A stretch of DNA of 64,000 nt from Homoserinimonas sp. GTDB lineage: Bacteria; Actinomycetota; Actinomycetes; Actinomycetales; Microbacteriaceae. Shown piece by piece: positions 29,249-38,008 of the stretch (position 1 is its first letter; every line of letters starts with the position of its first letter). The stretch lies in assembly GCA_023957835.1 (NCBI GenBank), contig JAMLGP010000001.1, positions 51,575 through 115,574 of the forward strand. Reading direction: 5' to 3'. The notes under the pieces are model-generated. The model was not told the origin of the DNA, did no database searches, and worked only from the letters and a program-made list of their open reading frames with translations. Both the position numbers and the translations under genes were made by a program.

Positions 29249-30790
29249 GTGACTGACGAACAACCGATGAGCCGTCGCGCTGCTCGCGAAGCGGAAGCCG
29301 GAAAGTCCGGTGGCGCCAAAACGTCCCGATCGCGTGCTCGAGCGCAGGACAAGACTCAGGTGCTCAGTGTTGCGGACGGATCACGGCCGGCGAAGCCGAC
29401 CGGTTTCTTTGCGCGGCATCCGAAGGCCTGGCTGTTTTCGGCGCTCGGAGTCGCGTTCCTGCTGCTCGGGACCGGGGCTGTGTTTGCTGGGGCCGCAGTG
29501 GGCTCCCCGAAAGGGAAAGCCGTTGCATCCGGTCCGGTGACTCCTTCGTTCGCGCCAAGAGCGGTACCGCTCGAAATTCCGGCGGCAACTGCGCTCAGAA
29601 CTTGCTCAATCGACGCTCTGACCAAGGATTCGAGGCTTCTGACTTTTGAAGGCTCTGTGATCAATGTCACAACCGGCGAACAATTGTTTGATCGTTCTGC
29701 CACAACGGCCGCACCACCCGCGAGCGTACTCAAAGTTCTTACAGCGACGGCCGCACTTGCGATTCTCGGTGCTGATTACCAGATGACGACTCGAGTTTTC
29801 GAGGGGAGCACCCCCGGCAGCATCGTGCTTGTAGGGGGAGGCGATCCGACTCTGAGCGCATTGCCGGCCGGGGTTGAAAGCGTCTACACGGGGGCGCCCA
29901 AGATTTCCGAACTGGCGGCCCAGACTTTGACTGCCTGGAATGCCGCCCACCCGGGCAAAGACATTACGAGTGTGATTCTGGATGCCACCTACTGGAATCC
30001 CGCCGATAAGTGGGATTCCACTTGGGCCCGCAGCGAGCAGACCACCGGCTACCATTCCGAAGTCACGGCCCTGATGGTCGATGGGGATCGAGCGGACCCG
30101 CAGAAGGAAACAAGCCCGCGTAGTACTGATCCGATCGGTCGGGCGGGTGCGGCTTTCGTGGCTGCACTGAATCTCGGCCATCCGGTCGATGTAAGCACCG
30201 GTTCGGCTCTCGCTGGTAAACCAATGCTGGCTCAGGTCAAGTCGCAGCCGCTCAAGGTGCTGATCGGCCAGATGCTGCTGAATTCCGACAACACTCTCGC
30301 TGAAATGATCGCGCGAGTCGCTTCAAAGGATTCTGGCGGTGGAGGAACCGCCGCATCCCTGGCCTCAGTTATTCCCGCAGCGCTGACCTCTTACGGAATG
30401 AACCCGACGGGAGTCACAATTCGCGACGGTTCCGGTCTAAGCGACCAGAACCTGGTTCCACCGGTTTTCGCCGCGGAGTTGATGGCAAAGATCTACACCG
30501 GTGGTCAGGGGCTGGATGTAATTAAGAACGCACTCCCGGTCGCAGGCAAGTCCGGCAGCCTGGCTTCCAGATTCGCAGGTGCCAACGCGGCGGCCAGAGG
30601 CAATGTCGTTGCCAAGACCGGCTGGATCACCACCTCACGCACTCTGTCCGGCTGGGTCAATGCCGAGGACGGCTCCGTTCTGTCGTTCGCCTTCTATGCT
30701 CTGGGCCCGGTGAAGCCAGCCGCGATGGATGCTCTCGATACTGTTACTACAGGGGTGTTCCGCTGCGGGAACAATCTCTCGAATAATTAG
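29249..30790 (+). CDS. dacB: D-alanyl-D-alanine carboxypeptidase/endopeptidase (PBP4 type)
   Basis: Trims or cleaves peptidoglycan cross-links outside the membrane. 513 residues with a long basic cytoplasmic N terminus (about 60 residues, many R/K), one membrane segment (WLFSALGVAFLLLGTGAVFA) and an S13 peptidase domain: SxxK in PPASVLKVLTATAAL, SxN in LNSDNTLAEMIARV and KTG in VVAKTGWITTSRTL; GGGDPTLS is also conserved. Leaderless GTG start. Upstream gene of pncA. Confidence 0.95.
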   Translation: MTDEQPMSRRAAREAEAGKSGGAKTSRSRARAQDKTQVLSVADGSRPAKPTGFFARHPKAWLFSALGVAFLLLGTGAVFAGAAVGSPKGKAVASGPVTPSFAPRAVPLEIPAATALRTCSIDALTKDSRLLTFEGSVINVTTGEQLFDRSATTAAPPASVLKVLTATAALAILGADYQMTTRVFEGSTPGSIVLVGGGDPTLSALPAGVESVYTGAPKISELAAQTLTAWNAAHPGKDITSVILDATYWNPADKWDSTWARSEQTTGYHSEVTALMVDGDRADPQKETSPRSTDPIGRAGAAFVAALNLGHPVDVSTGSALAGKPMLAQVKSQPLKVLIGQMLLNSDNTLAEMIARVASKDSGGGGTAASLASVIPAALTSYGMNPTGVTIRDGSGLSDQNLVPPVFAAELMAKIYTGGQGLDVIKNALPVAGKSGSLASRFAGANAAARGNVVAKTGWITTSRTLSGWVNAEDGSVLSFAFYALGPVKPAAMDALDTVTTGVFRCGNNLSNN

Positions 30791-30812
30791 CTACTCGAGA
30801 AACTGAGCTGGA

Positions 30813-31403
30813 ATGACCAGAGCGCTATTCATCATCGACGTCCAGAACGATTTCACAGAGGGCGGCGCTCTCGGGGTTGACGGTGGGGCGGCCGTGGCGG
30901 CGGGAATCACCGAGTACCTCGAGGCGAATTCCTCGCGCTACGATAAGGTTTTCGCCTCCAGGGACTGGCACGATGGCGACAATGACAACGGAGGGCATTT
31001 TGCTCTGGATGCCGAGCCAGACTTCGTAAGCACCTGGCCGGTTCACTGCGTCGCCGGCACCGAGGGTGCCGAATACCACCCGGCACTCAAGCTCGCAGAA
31101 GACACCATCCACATTCGCAAGGGCCAGGGAGTTCCCGCCTACTCGATCTTCGAGGGGACGGCGGATGACGGCTCAAGCGTCGCAGACAAGCTCCAGGAAC
31201 TCGGAATCGACTCGGTCGACGTGGTGGGAATCGCGACCGACTACTGCGTGCGGGCATCGGCGCTCGGCGCAATAGAACACGGCCAGGAAGTTACCGTGCT
31301 CACCGACCTGATTGCAGGGGTGGCTCCGGAATCTTCCGAGGCCGCGCTGGCCGAGCTTGCCCACGCCGGGGCGAAGATTGCGGAGTCGAAATCAGAGAAG
31401 TAA
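30813..31403 (+). CDS. pncA: Nicotinamidase / isochorismatase-family hydrolase
   Basis: Probably deamidates nicotinamide to nicotinate in NAD salvage. 196 residues. Catalytic triad: Asp in LFIIDVQNDFTEGGAL (residue 9), Lys in IRKGQG, and Cys in GIATDYCVRASALGA. Metal-ligand region ASRDWHDGDN (Asp/His) present, and HCVAGTEGAEYHP. 22 nt after dacB. Confidence 0.93.
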   Translation: MTRALFIIDVQNDFTEGGALGVDGGAAVAAGITEYLEANSSRYDKVFASRDWHDGDNDNGGHFALDAEPDFVSTWPVHCVAGTEGAEYHPALKLAEDTIHIRKGQGVPAYSIFEGTADDGSSVADKLQELGIDSVDVVGIATDYCVRASALGAIEHGQEVTVLTDLIAGVAPESSEAALAELAHAGAKIAESKSEK

Positions 31404-31423
31404 ACCGGCGCGGAATCGCCTTC

Positions 31424-32602
31424 ATGGCATCCGCCCACATGATTGACGACTTGTATCAGGGGGCGATTCCCGCCCTCCTGCCGTTTCTGGTACTGGAACG
31501 CAACTACAGTTATGCGGCGGTCGCCGGCCTCACCCTCGCCGCGAACCTGCTCTCTTCGGTGGCCCAGCCGGTGTTCGGCTGGTGGGGAGACCGAAAGCCA
31601 AGACGCTGGATGATTCCGGTCGGAATGCTCGTAGCGGCCCTCGGGGTGAGCTTCGTTGCGTTCTCGGTTGAATACTGGACGACCTGGCTGCTCATCGCTA
31701 TAGCCGGAATCGGGATCTCCGCTTTCCACCCCGAGGCAGCTAGGGCAGCCAGACTTGCCGCCGGAAACAGCAATCGGGCGATGAGCATTTTCGCGCTCGG
31801 CGGCAACACCGGATTCGCTCTCGGTTCGCTGGTTACCACTCCGATTCTTCTGATCGCGGGACTTCAGGGAACCATCTATCTCGTGATTCCGGCCGCGGCG
31901 ATGGCTCTGCTTCTGGCCACGAAGCTTTCTATGGTTCTTGACGGACCCAAAGGAGCAGTCAGGAAGCCCAGGCCGGTTCCGGGACCGGATAACTGGCCGG
32001 CCTTCCTCAGACTCACCTCGGTGGTCGTCGCGCGATCGATAATCTTCTTCGGCGCAGTTTCCTTCATTGCGCTCTATTTCATTCACGACTTCGGGACGAA
32101 TGAAGCTCTTGGCGGAATGGCGCTGAGCCTGTTTCTGTTCGCCGGTGCCGGAGGAACGCTCGTCGGCGGCTGGCTCGCAGATCGCTGGGGGAGGCTGCGC
32201 TCGATCCGCTTCGGCTTCGCAATTGCCGTACCCGCGCTGCTCGGTCTCTTTCTGGCACCAGACTGGACGATTGCGATAGTCTTCACCGCTTTGTTCGGTG
32301 TCGCTATCTTCATTCCGTTTGCGGTCTTCGTGGTCCTCGGTCAGGACTACCTGCCGAATCGAATCGGAATTGCCAGCGGAGTAACTGTCGGACTCGCGGT
32401 AACAGTGGGGGGCCTGTTCACGCCTCTGCTCGGCTGGATCGCCGACCAGACCGGACTCAGGGTGGCGTTCGCAATCCTGCTCGGACTCACTGTGGTTTGC
32501 CTCGGGCTGGCGTTTCTGCTGACCGAACCCGGAGCAAAGCCCAGACACCCGCGACCTGCCGGAGACGCGACAGCCGAGGCGGCCGACGAGGGAGTCATCT
32601 AG
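31424..32602 (+). CDS. Major facilitator exporter (fosmidomycin-resistance Fsr-like)
   Basis: 392 residues, about 12 membrane segments. The first segment begins immediately (SAHMIDDLYQGAIPALLPFL), a pattern typical of the Fsr/YfnC-type group; WWGDRKPRRWMIPVG is the loop 2-3 MFS motif. The true start may lie slightly upstream, since the frame is open and the annotated ATG is very close to helix 1. C-terminal tail hydrophilic. Substrate not determinable; family members export fosmidomycin or other small molecules. 20 nt after pncA. Confidence 0.8.
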   Translation: MASAHMIDDLYQGAIPALLPFLVLERNYSYAAVAGLTLAANLLSSVAQPVFGWWGDRKPRRWMIPVGMLVAALGVSFVAFSVEYWTTWLLIAIAGIGISAFHPEAARAARLAAGNSNRAMSIFALGGNTGFALGSLVTTPILLIAGLQGTIYLVIPAAAMALLLATKLSMVLDGPKGAVRKPRPVPGPDNWPAFLRLTSVVVARSIIFFGAVSFIALYFIHDFGTNEALGGMALSLFLFAGAGGTLVGGWLADRWGRLRSIRFGFAIAVPALLGLFLAPDWTIAIVFTALFGVAIFIPFAVFVVLGQDYLPNRIGIASGVTVGLAVTVGGLFTPLLGWIADQTGLRVAFAILLGLTVVCLGLAFLLTEPGAKPRHPRPAGDATAEAADEGVI

Positions 32603-32620
32603 GCTCCACCCGTCGGCCGC
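32579..32620. terminator. Bidirectional hairpin between convergent genes
   Basis: GCGGCCGACG/CGTCGGCCGC (10 bp) with an inner GGAG/CTCC pair encloses the MFS stop codon; it lies between the MFS gene and the dioxygenase-like gene on the opposite strand. No T-run. Confidence 0.5.
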
Positions 32621-32628
32621 ACGCTGGG

Positions 32629-33495
32629 TTAGCGGCCAGGAGGTGGACCGCCGCCCTGATCACCCGGGTTACCGGGCTTCCCCCCGCTCGGAGGCCGATC
32701 TCCGAGCGCAGGGGTGGTAGCAGTGTCGATTGGAACTCGAAGCTCGACCTGAAACCCTTCTTCAATGCTCCCTGTAACCGTGGCGAGTTGCGAGACGCCG
32801 CCGTCATTGCCAAACACATTGTCAGAAGTAAGGCTCACTCCGGCGAGATTCTGGCTGGAACCGGAGTAGCCGGCCAGCGCATAGACCTTTTCACTTGCGT
32901 CCTGAGGCATGGCAAGCTGAGAAGTGGAGATCGCCTTAGTTGAATCGGAAATCGAAGACAAGTCCGGATAAACCTCGAAGTGGATGTGCGGCCACCTGCC
33001 CGAATAGCATCCGGGAAAAATTGAAGTGAAGTGCACTTCGCCGTCTGCGTCCGCGACCTGCACTCCCCGCAGATAGGTTTCGTTTTCGACTCCGGATGAG
33101 TACATAGAATAGCGACCGGCAGAGTCGCAATGCCACACGTAAACCGCAACCGACTCGAACGGAGCATTGTTCTTCTGCATGTCGAGAATCTTGAGCGTCA
33201 GGGCAATCGGCACTCCGCTGGCCAGAGCTGTACCGCCGATGCTCGAGCGGATGTCGCTTCGCACGATCCCGGAATCCACGAGCGCATTCGGCCCGTTAGA
33301 ACCATCGCCGGGGTATGGGCCCGCGGTCTCGTCGGGGATTTCACCGTCCGAATTCCCCGAGGCGGAGCCGGTCCCCCCTGAGGCCACTGGAGCGCAGGCT
33401 GCCAGGCCCGCTGTAACTACGCCTATGCCGATCATGGAAAGTACTCGCCTGCGGGAAAGCAGGGTAGCGACATCGAAGGTCAGACCCTGATCCAT
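32629..33495 (-). CDS. Exported intradiol dioxygenase-like lipoprotein
   Basis: 288 residues from ATG 33495 (AGGAAATC upstream); an alternative TTG at 33576 with GGAG would add 27 residues. Twin-arginine signal LSRRRVLSMIGIG and lipobox LAAC point to Tat export and lipidation. The mature part has an intradiol ring-cleavage dioxygenase core: PGPYPGDGS-like start, VYVWHCDSAGRYSMYS, IFPGCYSGRWPHIHFEVY. Both Tyr and both His iron ligands expected for the family (AGRYS, PGCYSGR, HIH) are visible. Gly/Pro-rich tail ends GGGPPPGR. It follows hpaD on the same strand by about 190 nt, beside the aromatic cluster. Substrate unknown. Confidence 0.85.
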   Translation of the reverse strand: MDQGLTFDVATLLSRRRVLSMIGIGVVTAGLAACAPVASGGTGSASGNSDGEIPDETAGPYPGDGSNGPNALVDSGIVRSDIRSSIGGTALASGVPIALTLKILDMQKNNAPFESVAVYVWHCDSAGRYSMYSSGVENETYLRGVQVADADGEVHFTSIFPGCYSGRWPHIHFEVYPDLSSISDSTKAISTSQLAMPQDASEKVYALAGYSGSSQNLAGVSLTSDNVFGNDGGVSQLATVTGSIEEGFQVELRVPIDTATTPALGDRPPSGGKPGNPGDQGGGPPPGR

Positions 33496-33684
33496 GATTT
33501 CCTCATCCGGGCGATGAAGGGGTCGACCCGCAAAGGTCGCAGCGCCTCCGGGTTTGTCTGAATCTGATCCGGTCAATTTGGTTCGCTCCTGGTCTTCAAG
33601 TCGAGGCGTCCTTCGCCGCCAAACCAGAATCCACGCAAACCCTATGAGTCGCCTATGAAGCGAATCTGTACTCGCTGTAAGAAT

Positions 33685-34734
33685 TCAGACCTGATGCCCG
33701 AGCTTGTACTCGGGCATCGATTCGCCTTCGCGGGTGTAGGAGAAGCCGTCTGCGCCGATTGTGATTGCGGCTTCGGCGGTTTCTTCGCGAGCCACTAGCG
33801 GCTTCGGTTCTCCATCCAGCCCCAGGACCGTTGAGCCCTCGTTGTACCAGCTCGGAACCACCGGGTTTCCCCACCAGTCTCTGCGCTGGTTGTCGTGGAC
33901 ATCCCAGGTTATGACCGGGTTGTCGGGGTCGCCGGTGTAGTAGTCCTGAGTGTAAATCTCAATCCGATGCCCGTCGGGGTCGCGCAGGTAGAGATAGAAG
34001 GCATTGGAGACCCCGTGTCGGCCGGGACCGCGTTCAATCCGGTCGGACTGCCGCATCGCGCCCAGCCGGTCGCAAATGTAAAGGATGTGGTGCTGCTCGT
34101 GGGTATTGAAAGCGATGTGGTGCATCCGGGGTCCGTCGCCGCCGGTGAGGGCGATGTCGTGGACGGTCGGCTTGCGGAACAGCCAGCTCGCATAGACCGT
34201 GCCTTCCTTGTCTCGGATGTCCTCCGAAACCCGGAAGCCGAGTCCTTCGTAGTACTTCTGAGCGGAAGGGACGTCCGGGGTCATGATGTTGAAGTGGTCG
34301 AGCCTCGTGATCGCTCCGGCTCCGTGCAGGTCGTATCGCTGGGTGAACCGCTCAACGTGCTCGGCTTCGTAGAAGAACTCGATCGGGAATCCGAGCGGAT
34401 CCTCGACCCTCACGGCCTCGCCGATTCCGCGAGTGGCATTCGCCTTGCGCTGCTCAACCGGGCAGTCGAGCGACTTGAAGTAGCCGGAGGCGAGCCTGAC
34501 TTCGTCCTGCGAGCGAACCCGGTAGGCCAGAGCGCCAAGGGCGGCAACTTTTCCCTTGCGCAAAACGAGGGAGTGATAGAGGTATTCCTCGAAGCCTCGA
34601 AGGTGGATGCTCGACTCGTCCTCATGGGTCACGACAAGGCCCAGGACATCCGTGTAGAAAGCGCGGCTGGCCTTGAGGTCGGTGACTATCAGTTCGGCGT
34701 AGCCGACTCTTAGTACGTCGAATGGTGCAGTCAT
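33685..34734 (-). CDS. hpaD: 3,4-dihydroxyphenylacetate (homoprotocatechuate) 2,3-dioxygenase
   Basis: Extradiol ring cleavage giving 5-carboxymethyl-2-hydroxymuconate semialdehyde. 349 residues; ATG preceded by GAGGAGTC. Vicinal-oxygen-chelate fold of the Brevibacterium/Arthrobacter HPCD type. Metal ligands by family comparison: His in RLDHFNIMTPDV (about residue 155), His in MHHIAFNTHEQ (about 214), Glu in HRIEIYTQDYYTG (about 267). YASWLFRKPTVHDIALTGG fits substrate-specific HPCD enzymes. Last gene of the operon after hpaE. Confidence 0.95.
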   Translation of the reverse strand: MTAPFDVLRVGYAELIVTDLKASRAFYTDVLGLVVTHEDESSIHLRGFEEYLYHSLVLRKGKVAALGALAYRVRSQDEVRLASGYFKSLDCPVEQRKANATRGIGEAVRVEDPLGFPIEFFYEAEHVERFTQRYDLHGAGAITRLDHFNIMTPDVPSAQKYYEGLGFRVSEDIRDKEGTVYASWLFRKPTVHDIALTGGDGPRMHHIAFNTHEQHHILYICDRLGAMRQSDRIERGPGRHGVSNAFYLYLRDPDGHRIEIYTQDYYTGDPDNPVITWDVHDNQRRDWWGNPVVPSWYNEGSTVLGLDGEPKPLVAREETAEAAITIGADGFSYTREGESMPEYKLGHQV

Positions 34735-34802
34735 CTTTGACTCCTCGCTTCTCTTGTGCCCCTGCCGAATTGTGTTCGGCTCGGGGTCGATTTGGTATTC
34801 GG

Positions 34803-36305
34803 TTATTTGGTTCCTGCGGCTCCGAACCTTGCGGTGTGCACCGGTCCGAGAGAAATGTGTACGGCCTGCTGTTCGGAATAGAAGTCGAGGGAGCGGTAGC
34901 CGCCCTCCTGGCCGAGTCCGCTCGCCTTCACTCCGCCGAACGGAGTACGCAGGTCGCGCACGTTGTGCGAATTCAGCCAGACCATTCCGGCTTCAATCGA
35001 GTGGGCGAAGTTGTGCGCCCGCTCGAGGTCGTTCGTCCAGAGGTAGGCAGCCAGTCCATACTTGACCGAGTTCGCGAGATCAAGGGCTTCCTCTTCGCTG
35101 TCGAAGGGGGTGATGCAGACGACCGGGCCAAAGATTTCCTCCTGGAAAATCCGGGCCGTCTTAGGAACGTCCGCGAAAACCGTTGGGGCGACGTAGTTCC
35201 CGACTGGCAGGTGTTCCGGCCGGCCGCCGCCTGCTACCAGTCGCCCCTCAGTTTTGCCGAGTTCGACGTAGCTCATGACTTTCGCGTAGTGCTCCGGATG
35301 CACAAGTGCGCCAACTTCCGTCGCTTTATCGTGCGGGTCGCCGACCACTATCTGCGACGCGCGCTCCGCGTACCTCTCAACAAACTCGTCGTAAATGCTG
35401 CGCTCCACGAGAATGCGACTTCCCGCGGTGCAGCGCTCGCCGTTGAGCGAGAAGACGCCGAACAGTGTCGAATCGATTGCGGCGTCGAGGTTCGCGTCGG
35501 CGAAAACGATCGCAGGGGACTTTCCGCCGAGCTCCATCGAGAGCCCTTTGAGGTTCTTTGCCGAGTTGCCGAAGATTATCTGCCCGGTCGTGGTCTCGCC
35601 GGTGAAGGAAATAAGCGGGACCTGAGGATGCTTGACCAGGGCATCGCCAGCTTCCTCACCGAGACCGTTGACGAGATTGAACACTCCCTTAGGCAGTCCG
35701 GCGGCTTCGAAGATTCCGGGCCAGAGGCTTGCAGAAAGCGGAGTGAATTCTGCGGGCTTTAGCACCACGGTGCAGCCGGAAGCGAGGGCGGGCGCGAGTT
35801 TCCAGCTCTCGAGCATGAAAGGAGTGTTCCACGGCGTGATCAGTCCGGCCACCCCTACCGGCTTGCGGTGCACATAGTTGAGCTGGGTCCCGGGGACCTG
35901 ATAGGTGTCATCCCTCTGTGCAACGATCAGGTCGGCGAAGAAGCGGAAGTTCTCTGCCGCCCGCTGTGCCTGGCCGAGCGCCTGGGTAATCGGCAGTCCG
36001 GTATCGAAGGTTTCGAGCTCTGCTAACTCCTGATCGCGGGAGGCAACCTGATCTGCGATCGCGTTCAAAATCTTCGCGCGCTCGCGATTCTTCATTCGCG
36101 GCCAGGGACCTTCGGTGAACGCAGTTCGGGCGGAAGCCACCGCGGCGTCGATGTCCTTGGCCTTGCCTGCGGCCGCGAGAACGTAAGTTTCGTTGGAGAC
36201 CGGGTCGAGGACTTCGAAAGTCGCTCCGTCGATGCTGTCGACGTACTTGCCGTCAATGTAGTGGCGAATCTTCTCCGGCAGCCCCGCCGGCACGTGGTGA
36301 CTCAT
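34803..36305 (-). CDS. hpaE: 5-carboxymethyl-2-hydroxymuconate semialdehyde dehydrogenase
   Basis: Oxidises the ring-cleavage aldehyde with NAD+. 500 residues of the aldehyde dehydrogenase superfamily: PWNTPFMLESWKLAPALASG, FTGETTTGQIIFGNSAKNL, catalytic Glu in MELGGKSPAIVFADANLD (about residue 267), catalytic Cys in FSLNGERCTAGSRILVERS (about residue 303). IDGKYVDSIDGATFEVLDP near the N terminus suits HpaE. ATG overlaps the stop of the DapA-like gene by 4 nt; adjacency to hpaD supports the specific assignment. Confidence 0.93.
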   Translation of the reverse strand: MSHHVPAGLPEKIRHYIDGKYVDSIDGATFEVLDPVSNETYVLAAAGKAKDIDAAVASARTAFTEGPWPRMKNRERAKILNAIADQVASRDQELAELETFDTGLPITQALGQAQRAAENFRFFADLIVAQRDDTYQVPGTQLNYVHRKPVGVAGLITPWNTPFMLESWKLAPALASGCTVVLKPAEFTPLSASLWPGIFEAAGLPKGVFNLVNGLGEEAGDALVKHPQVPLISFTGETTTGQIIFGNSAKNLKGLSMELGGKSPAIVFADANLDAAIDSTLFGVFSLNGERCTAGSRILVERSIYDEFVERYAERASQIVVGDPHDKATEVGALVHPEHYAKVMSYVELGKTEGRLVAGGGRPEHLPVGNYVAPTVFADVPKTARIFQEEIFGPVVCITPFDSEEEALDLANSVKYGLAAYLWTNDLERAHNFAHSIEAGMVWLNSHNVRDLRTPFGGVKASGLGQEGGYRSLDFYSEQQAVHISLGPVHTARFGAAGTK

Positions 36306-37249
36306 TTGCGGTCACCGATTTGGAATCCGGAAGCGTCGGTAAGGTACTCCGCCCCCGCATTCATCAGCGACTTGATCTTGGCCAGCCCGGCCTCGGTCGG
36401 CTCAATAAGCGGCGGGCGGACGTGGCCGCTTCGAATGAGGCCGCGCTCCTGAAGTACCCACTTTCCGGGAGCCGGATTGGTTTCGACGAAAAGCAGGTCG
36501 ACGAGTGGATGCAGTCCGTAGTGAATCCGCCTGGCCCGATCGAAGTCCCCGGCCTCCCAGGCTTCGAACATCTCAGCCGAGGCGGCGGGAGCAATATTGG
36601 CGGTCGCGCTGACGAAGCCCGCTCCTCCCAGAGCCATTAGCGGAAGGCAAAGCAGTTCGATTCCGGACCAGACGAGCAGCTCTGGCCCGCAAAGGTGCAG
36701 CACTCTGGAGAAGTGCTCGAAGTCTTTGGTGGTTTCTTTGACTCCGACGAAGTTTTCAACTTCCTTGAACAGCCGCTCTACCGTCTCTGGAGCGATGTCG
36801 ACCGCGGTTCTGCTCGGAACGTTATAGGCGACGATCGGCAGGTCGGGGAACTCTTCGGCTACCGTGCGGTACCAGCGGTACAGCGCCTCCTGAGTGGGCC
36901 TCGCGTAGTAGGGGGTGATGATCAGGGCCGCGTCGACTCCGGCATCCCTCGCCGCCGCGGTCAACTCGAGAGTCTCGTCGAGTTTCGCCGAGCCGGTCCC
37001 CGGCATGAAAGGGACCCGGTCGCCTATCGCTTCAGAAACGATCCTTATTGCCTCGGCCCGCTCGCTGATCTTCTGGGCGCTCGGCTCTCCGGTGGACCCG
37101 CCGATCGAAATGCCGTGGCTGCCTGAGGCAAGCTGCCACTCGACCAGATTGCGCAGACTCTCCTTGTCGAGCTCGCCTTCGGCGGTGAAAGGAGTCATTA
37201 GCGGGGCGATCGAGCCTCGGATGCTGCTCGGCTTGCTTCTGAATTTCAT
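36302..37249 (-). CDS. DapA-family class I aldolase/lyase in the homoprotocatechuate operon
   Basis: 315 residues. GSTGEPSAQKISERAE (pyruvate-binding loop), LIITPYYARPTQEALYRWY, catalytic Tyr in AYNVPSRTAVDIAPETVE, and Schiff-base Lys in FVGVKETTKD. All residues needed for pyruvate imine chemistry are visible. A lysine-pathway DapA would not be expected inside an hpa operon, and the operon lacks an HpaI gene; cleavage or formation of 4-hydroxy-2-oxoheptanedioate, or another step with a pyruvate moiety, is a reasonable inference. Overlaps hpaE. Confidence 0.85.
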   Translation of the reverse strand: MKFRSKPSSIRGSIAPLMTPFTAEGELDKESLRNLVEWQLASGSHGISIGGSTGEPSAQKISERAEAIRIVSEAIGDRVPFMPGTGSAKLDETLELTAAARDAGVDAALIITPYYARPTQEALYRWYRTVAEEFPDLPIVAYNVPSRTAVDIAPETVERLFKEVENFVGVKETTKDFEHFSRVLHLCGPELLVWSGIELLCLPLMALGGAGFVSATANIAPAASAEMFEAWEAGDFDRARRIHYGLHPLVDLLFVETNPAPGKWVLQERGLIRSGHVRPPLIEPTEAGLAKIKSLMNAGAEYLTDASGFQIGDRK

Positions 37250-37303
37250 GCTTTTCCCTAAATCTCTTTGTCTTCGTTTTCAGGCTGATGGTTCGGTGGC
37301 CCC

Positions 37304-38008
37304 TTACCGCTGGGCAGGGTGCGGCTGAGCCCCGTGTCGCTGAGTCTCGTGACGCTGGGCCTCATGTTTTAGGAAGGCATCCAGAGTGGTCAGCCGGTGC
37401 TGGCGAGCGGCCATTTCAATTTCGAGCGGGTCGGCACCCTGCTCAATCAGCTGGAGGATGTGTTCGTGCTCGGCCACCGAGTCCCTCGACCGATCCGGAA
37501 CGAAGCTGAAGATCGACTCGCGGAGCACCCCGAGCCTCGCCCAGTCGCGATCAACCAGTTCGCGAATGCGCGGGTTAGGGCACTTCTCGAAGAGCACAGA
37601 GTGGAACTGGCGATTCTGAGCTGTGAATGCGGCGGGGTCGAAGTGCTCAAGCGATTTGGTCATCCCGTCATTGACTTTTCTGGCCGCGGCAATGTCTTCT
37701 TTGGTCAGCAGCGGGGCGGCGGTCGCGGTGGCCCACCCTTCAACCAGGCTCAGGGTCTGCATCGTGATTTCATATTCGCGAGGGTTTGCCATTGCGACCC
37801 GGGCGCCGACATTGCGTTCGAACTCGACGAGCCCCTCTGCTTCGAGCAGTCGAATCGCTTCCCGCACGGGAACCGCGCTCACTCCGAGCTCTCCGGCAAT
37901 CGCCGGCAGGACGAGTCGAAATCCGGGGCTGTAGCGGCCGTCGTCGATTCGCTCGCGAATGTAAGAGTATGCGAGCTGGGATTTACTCCTCGGCAGAGCC
38001 TCGGTCAT
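37304..38008 (-). CDS. GntR-family regulator (FCD type)
   Basis: 234 residues from ATG 38008, chosen because it overlaps the stop of the FAH-RraA gene as ATGA. Winged helix at residues 5-70: SQLAYSYIRERIDDGRYSPG, then LAVPVREAIRLLEAEGLV-like (SAVPVREAIRLLEAEGLVEF). Helical FCD effector domain with NRQFHSVLFEKCPN and EHEHILQLIEQGA, whose Asp/His residues often bind metal. C-terminal tail rich in His/Gln/Arg. Located inside the operon it probably regulates; a palindrome upstream of the operon is a candidate site. Confidence 0.88.
   Translation of the reverse strand: MTEALPRSKSQLAYSYIRERIDDGRYSPGFRLVLPAIAGELGVSAVPVREAIRLLEAEGLVEFERNVGARVAMANPREYEITMQTLSLVEGWATATAAPLLTKEDIAAARKVNDGMTKSLEHFDPAAFTAQNRQFHSVLFEKCPNPRIRELVDRDWARLGVLRESIFSFVPDRSRDSVAEHEHILQLIEQGADPLEIEMAARQHRLTTLDAFLKHEAQRHETQRHGAQPHPAQR

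Noticed and set aside
31241..32548. 435-codon open frame opposite the MFS gene
   Set aside because: Highly charged, low-complexity translation antisense to hydrophobic membrane helices; a typical shadow frame.
36302..37249. Assignment as lysine-biosynthetic dapA
   Set aside because: It is embedded and translationally coupled in an aromatic-degradation operon; biosynthetic DapA is expected near dapB or elsewhere.
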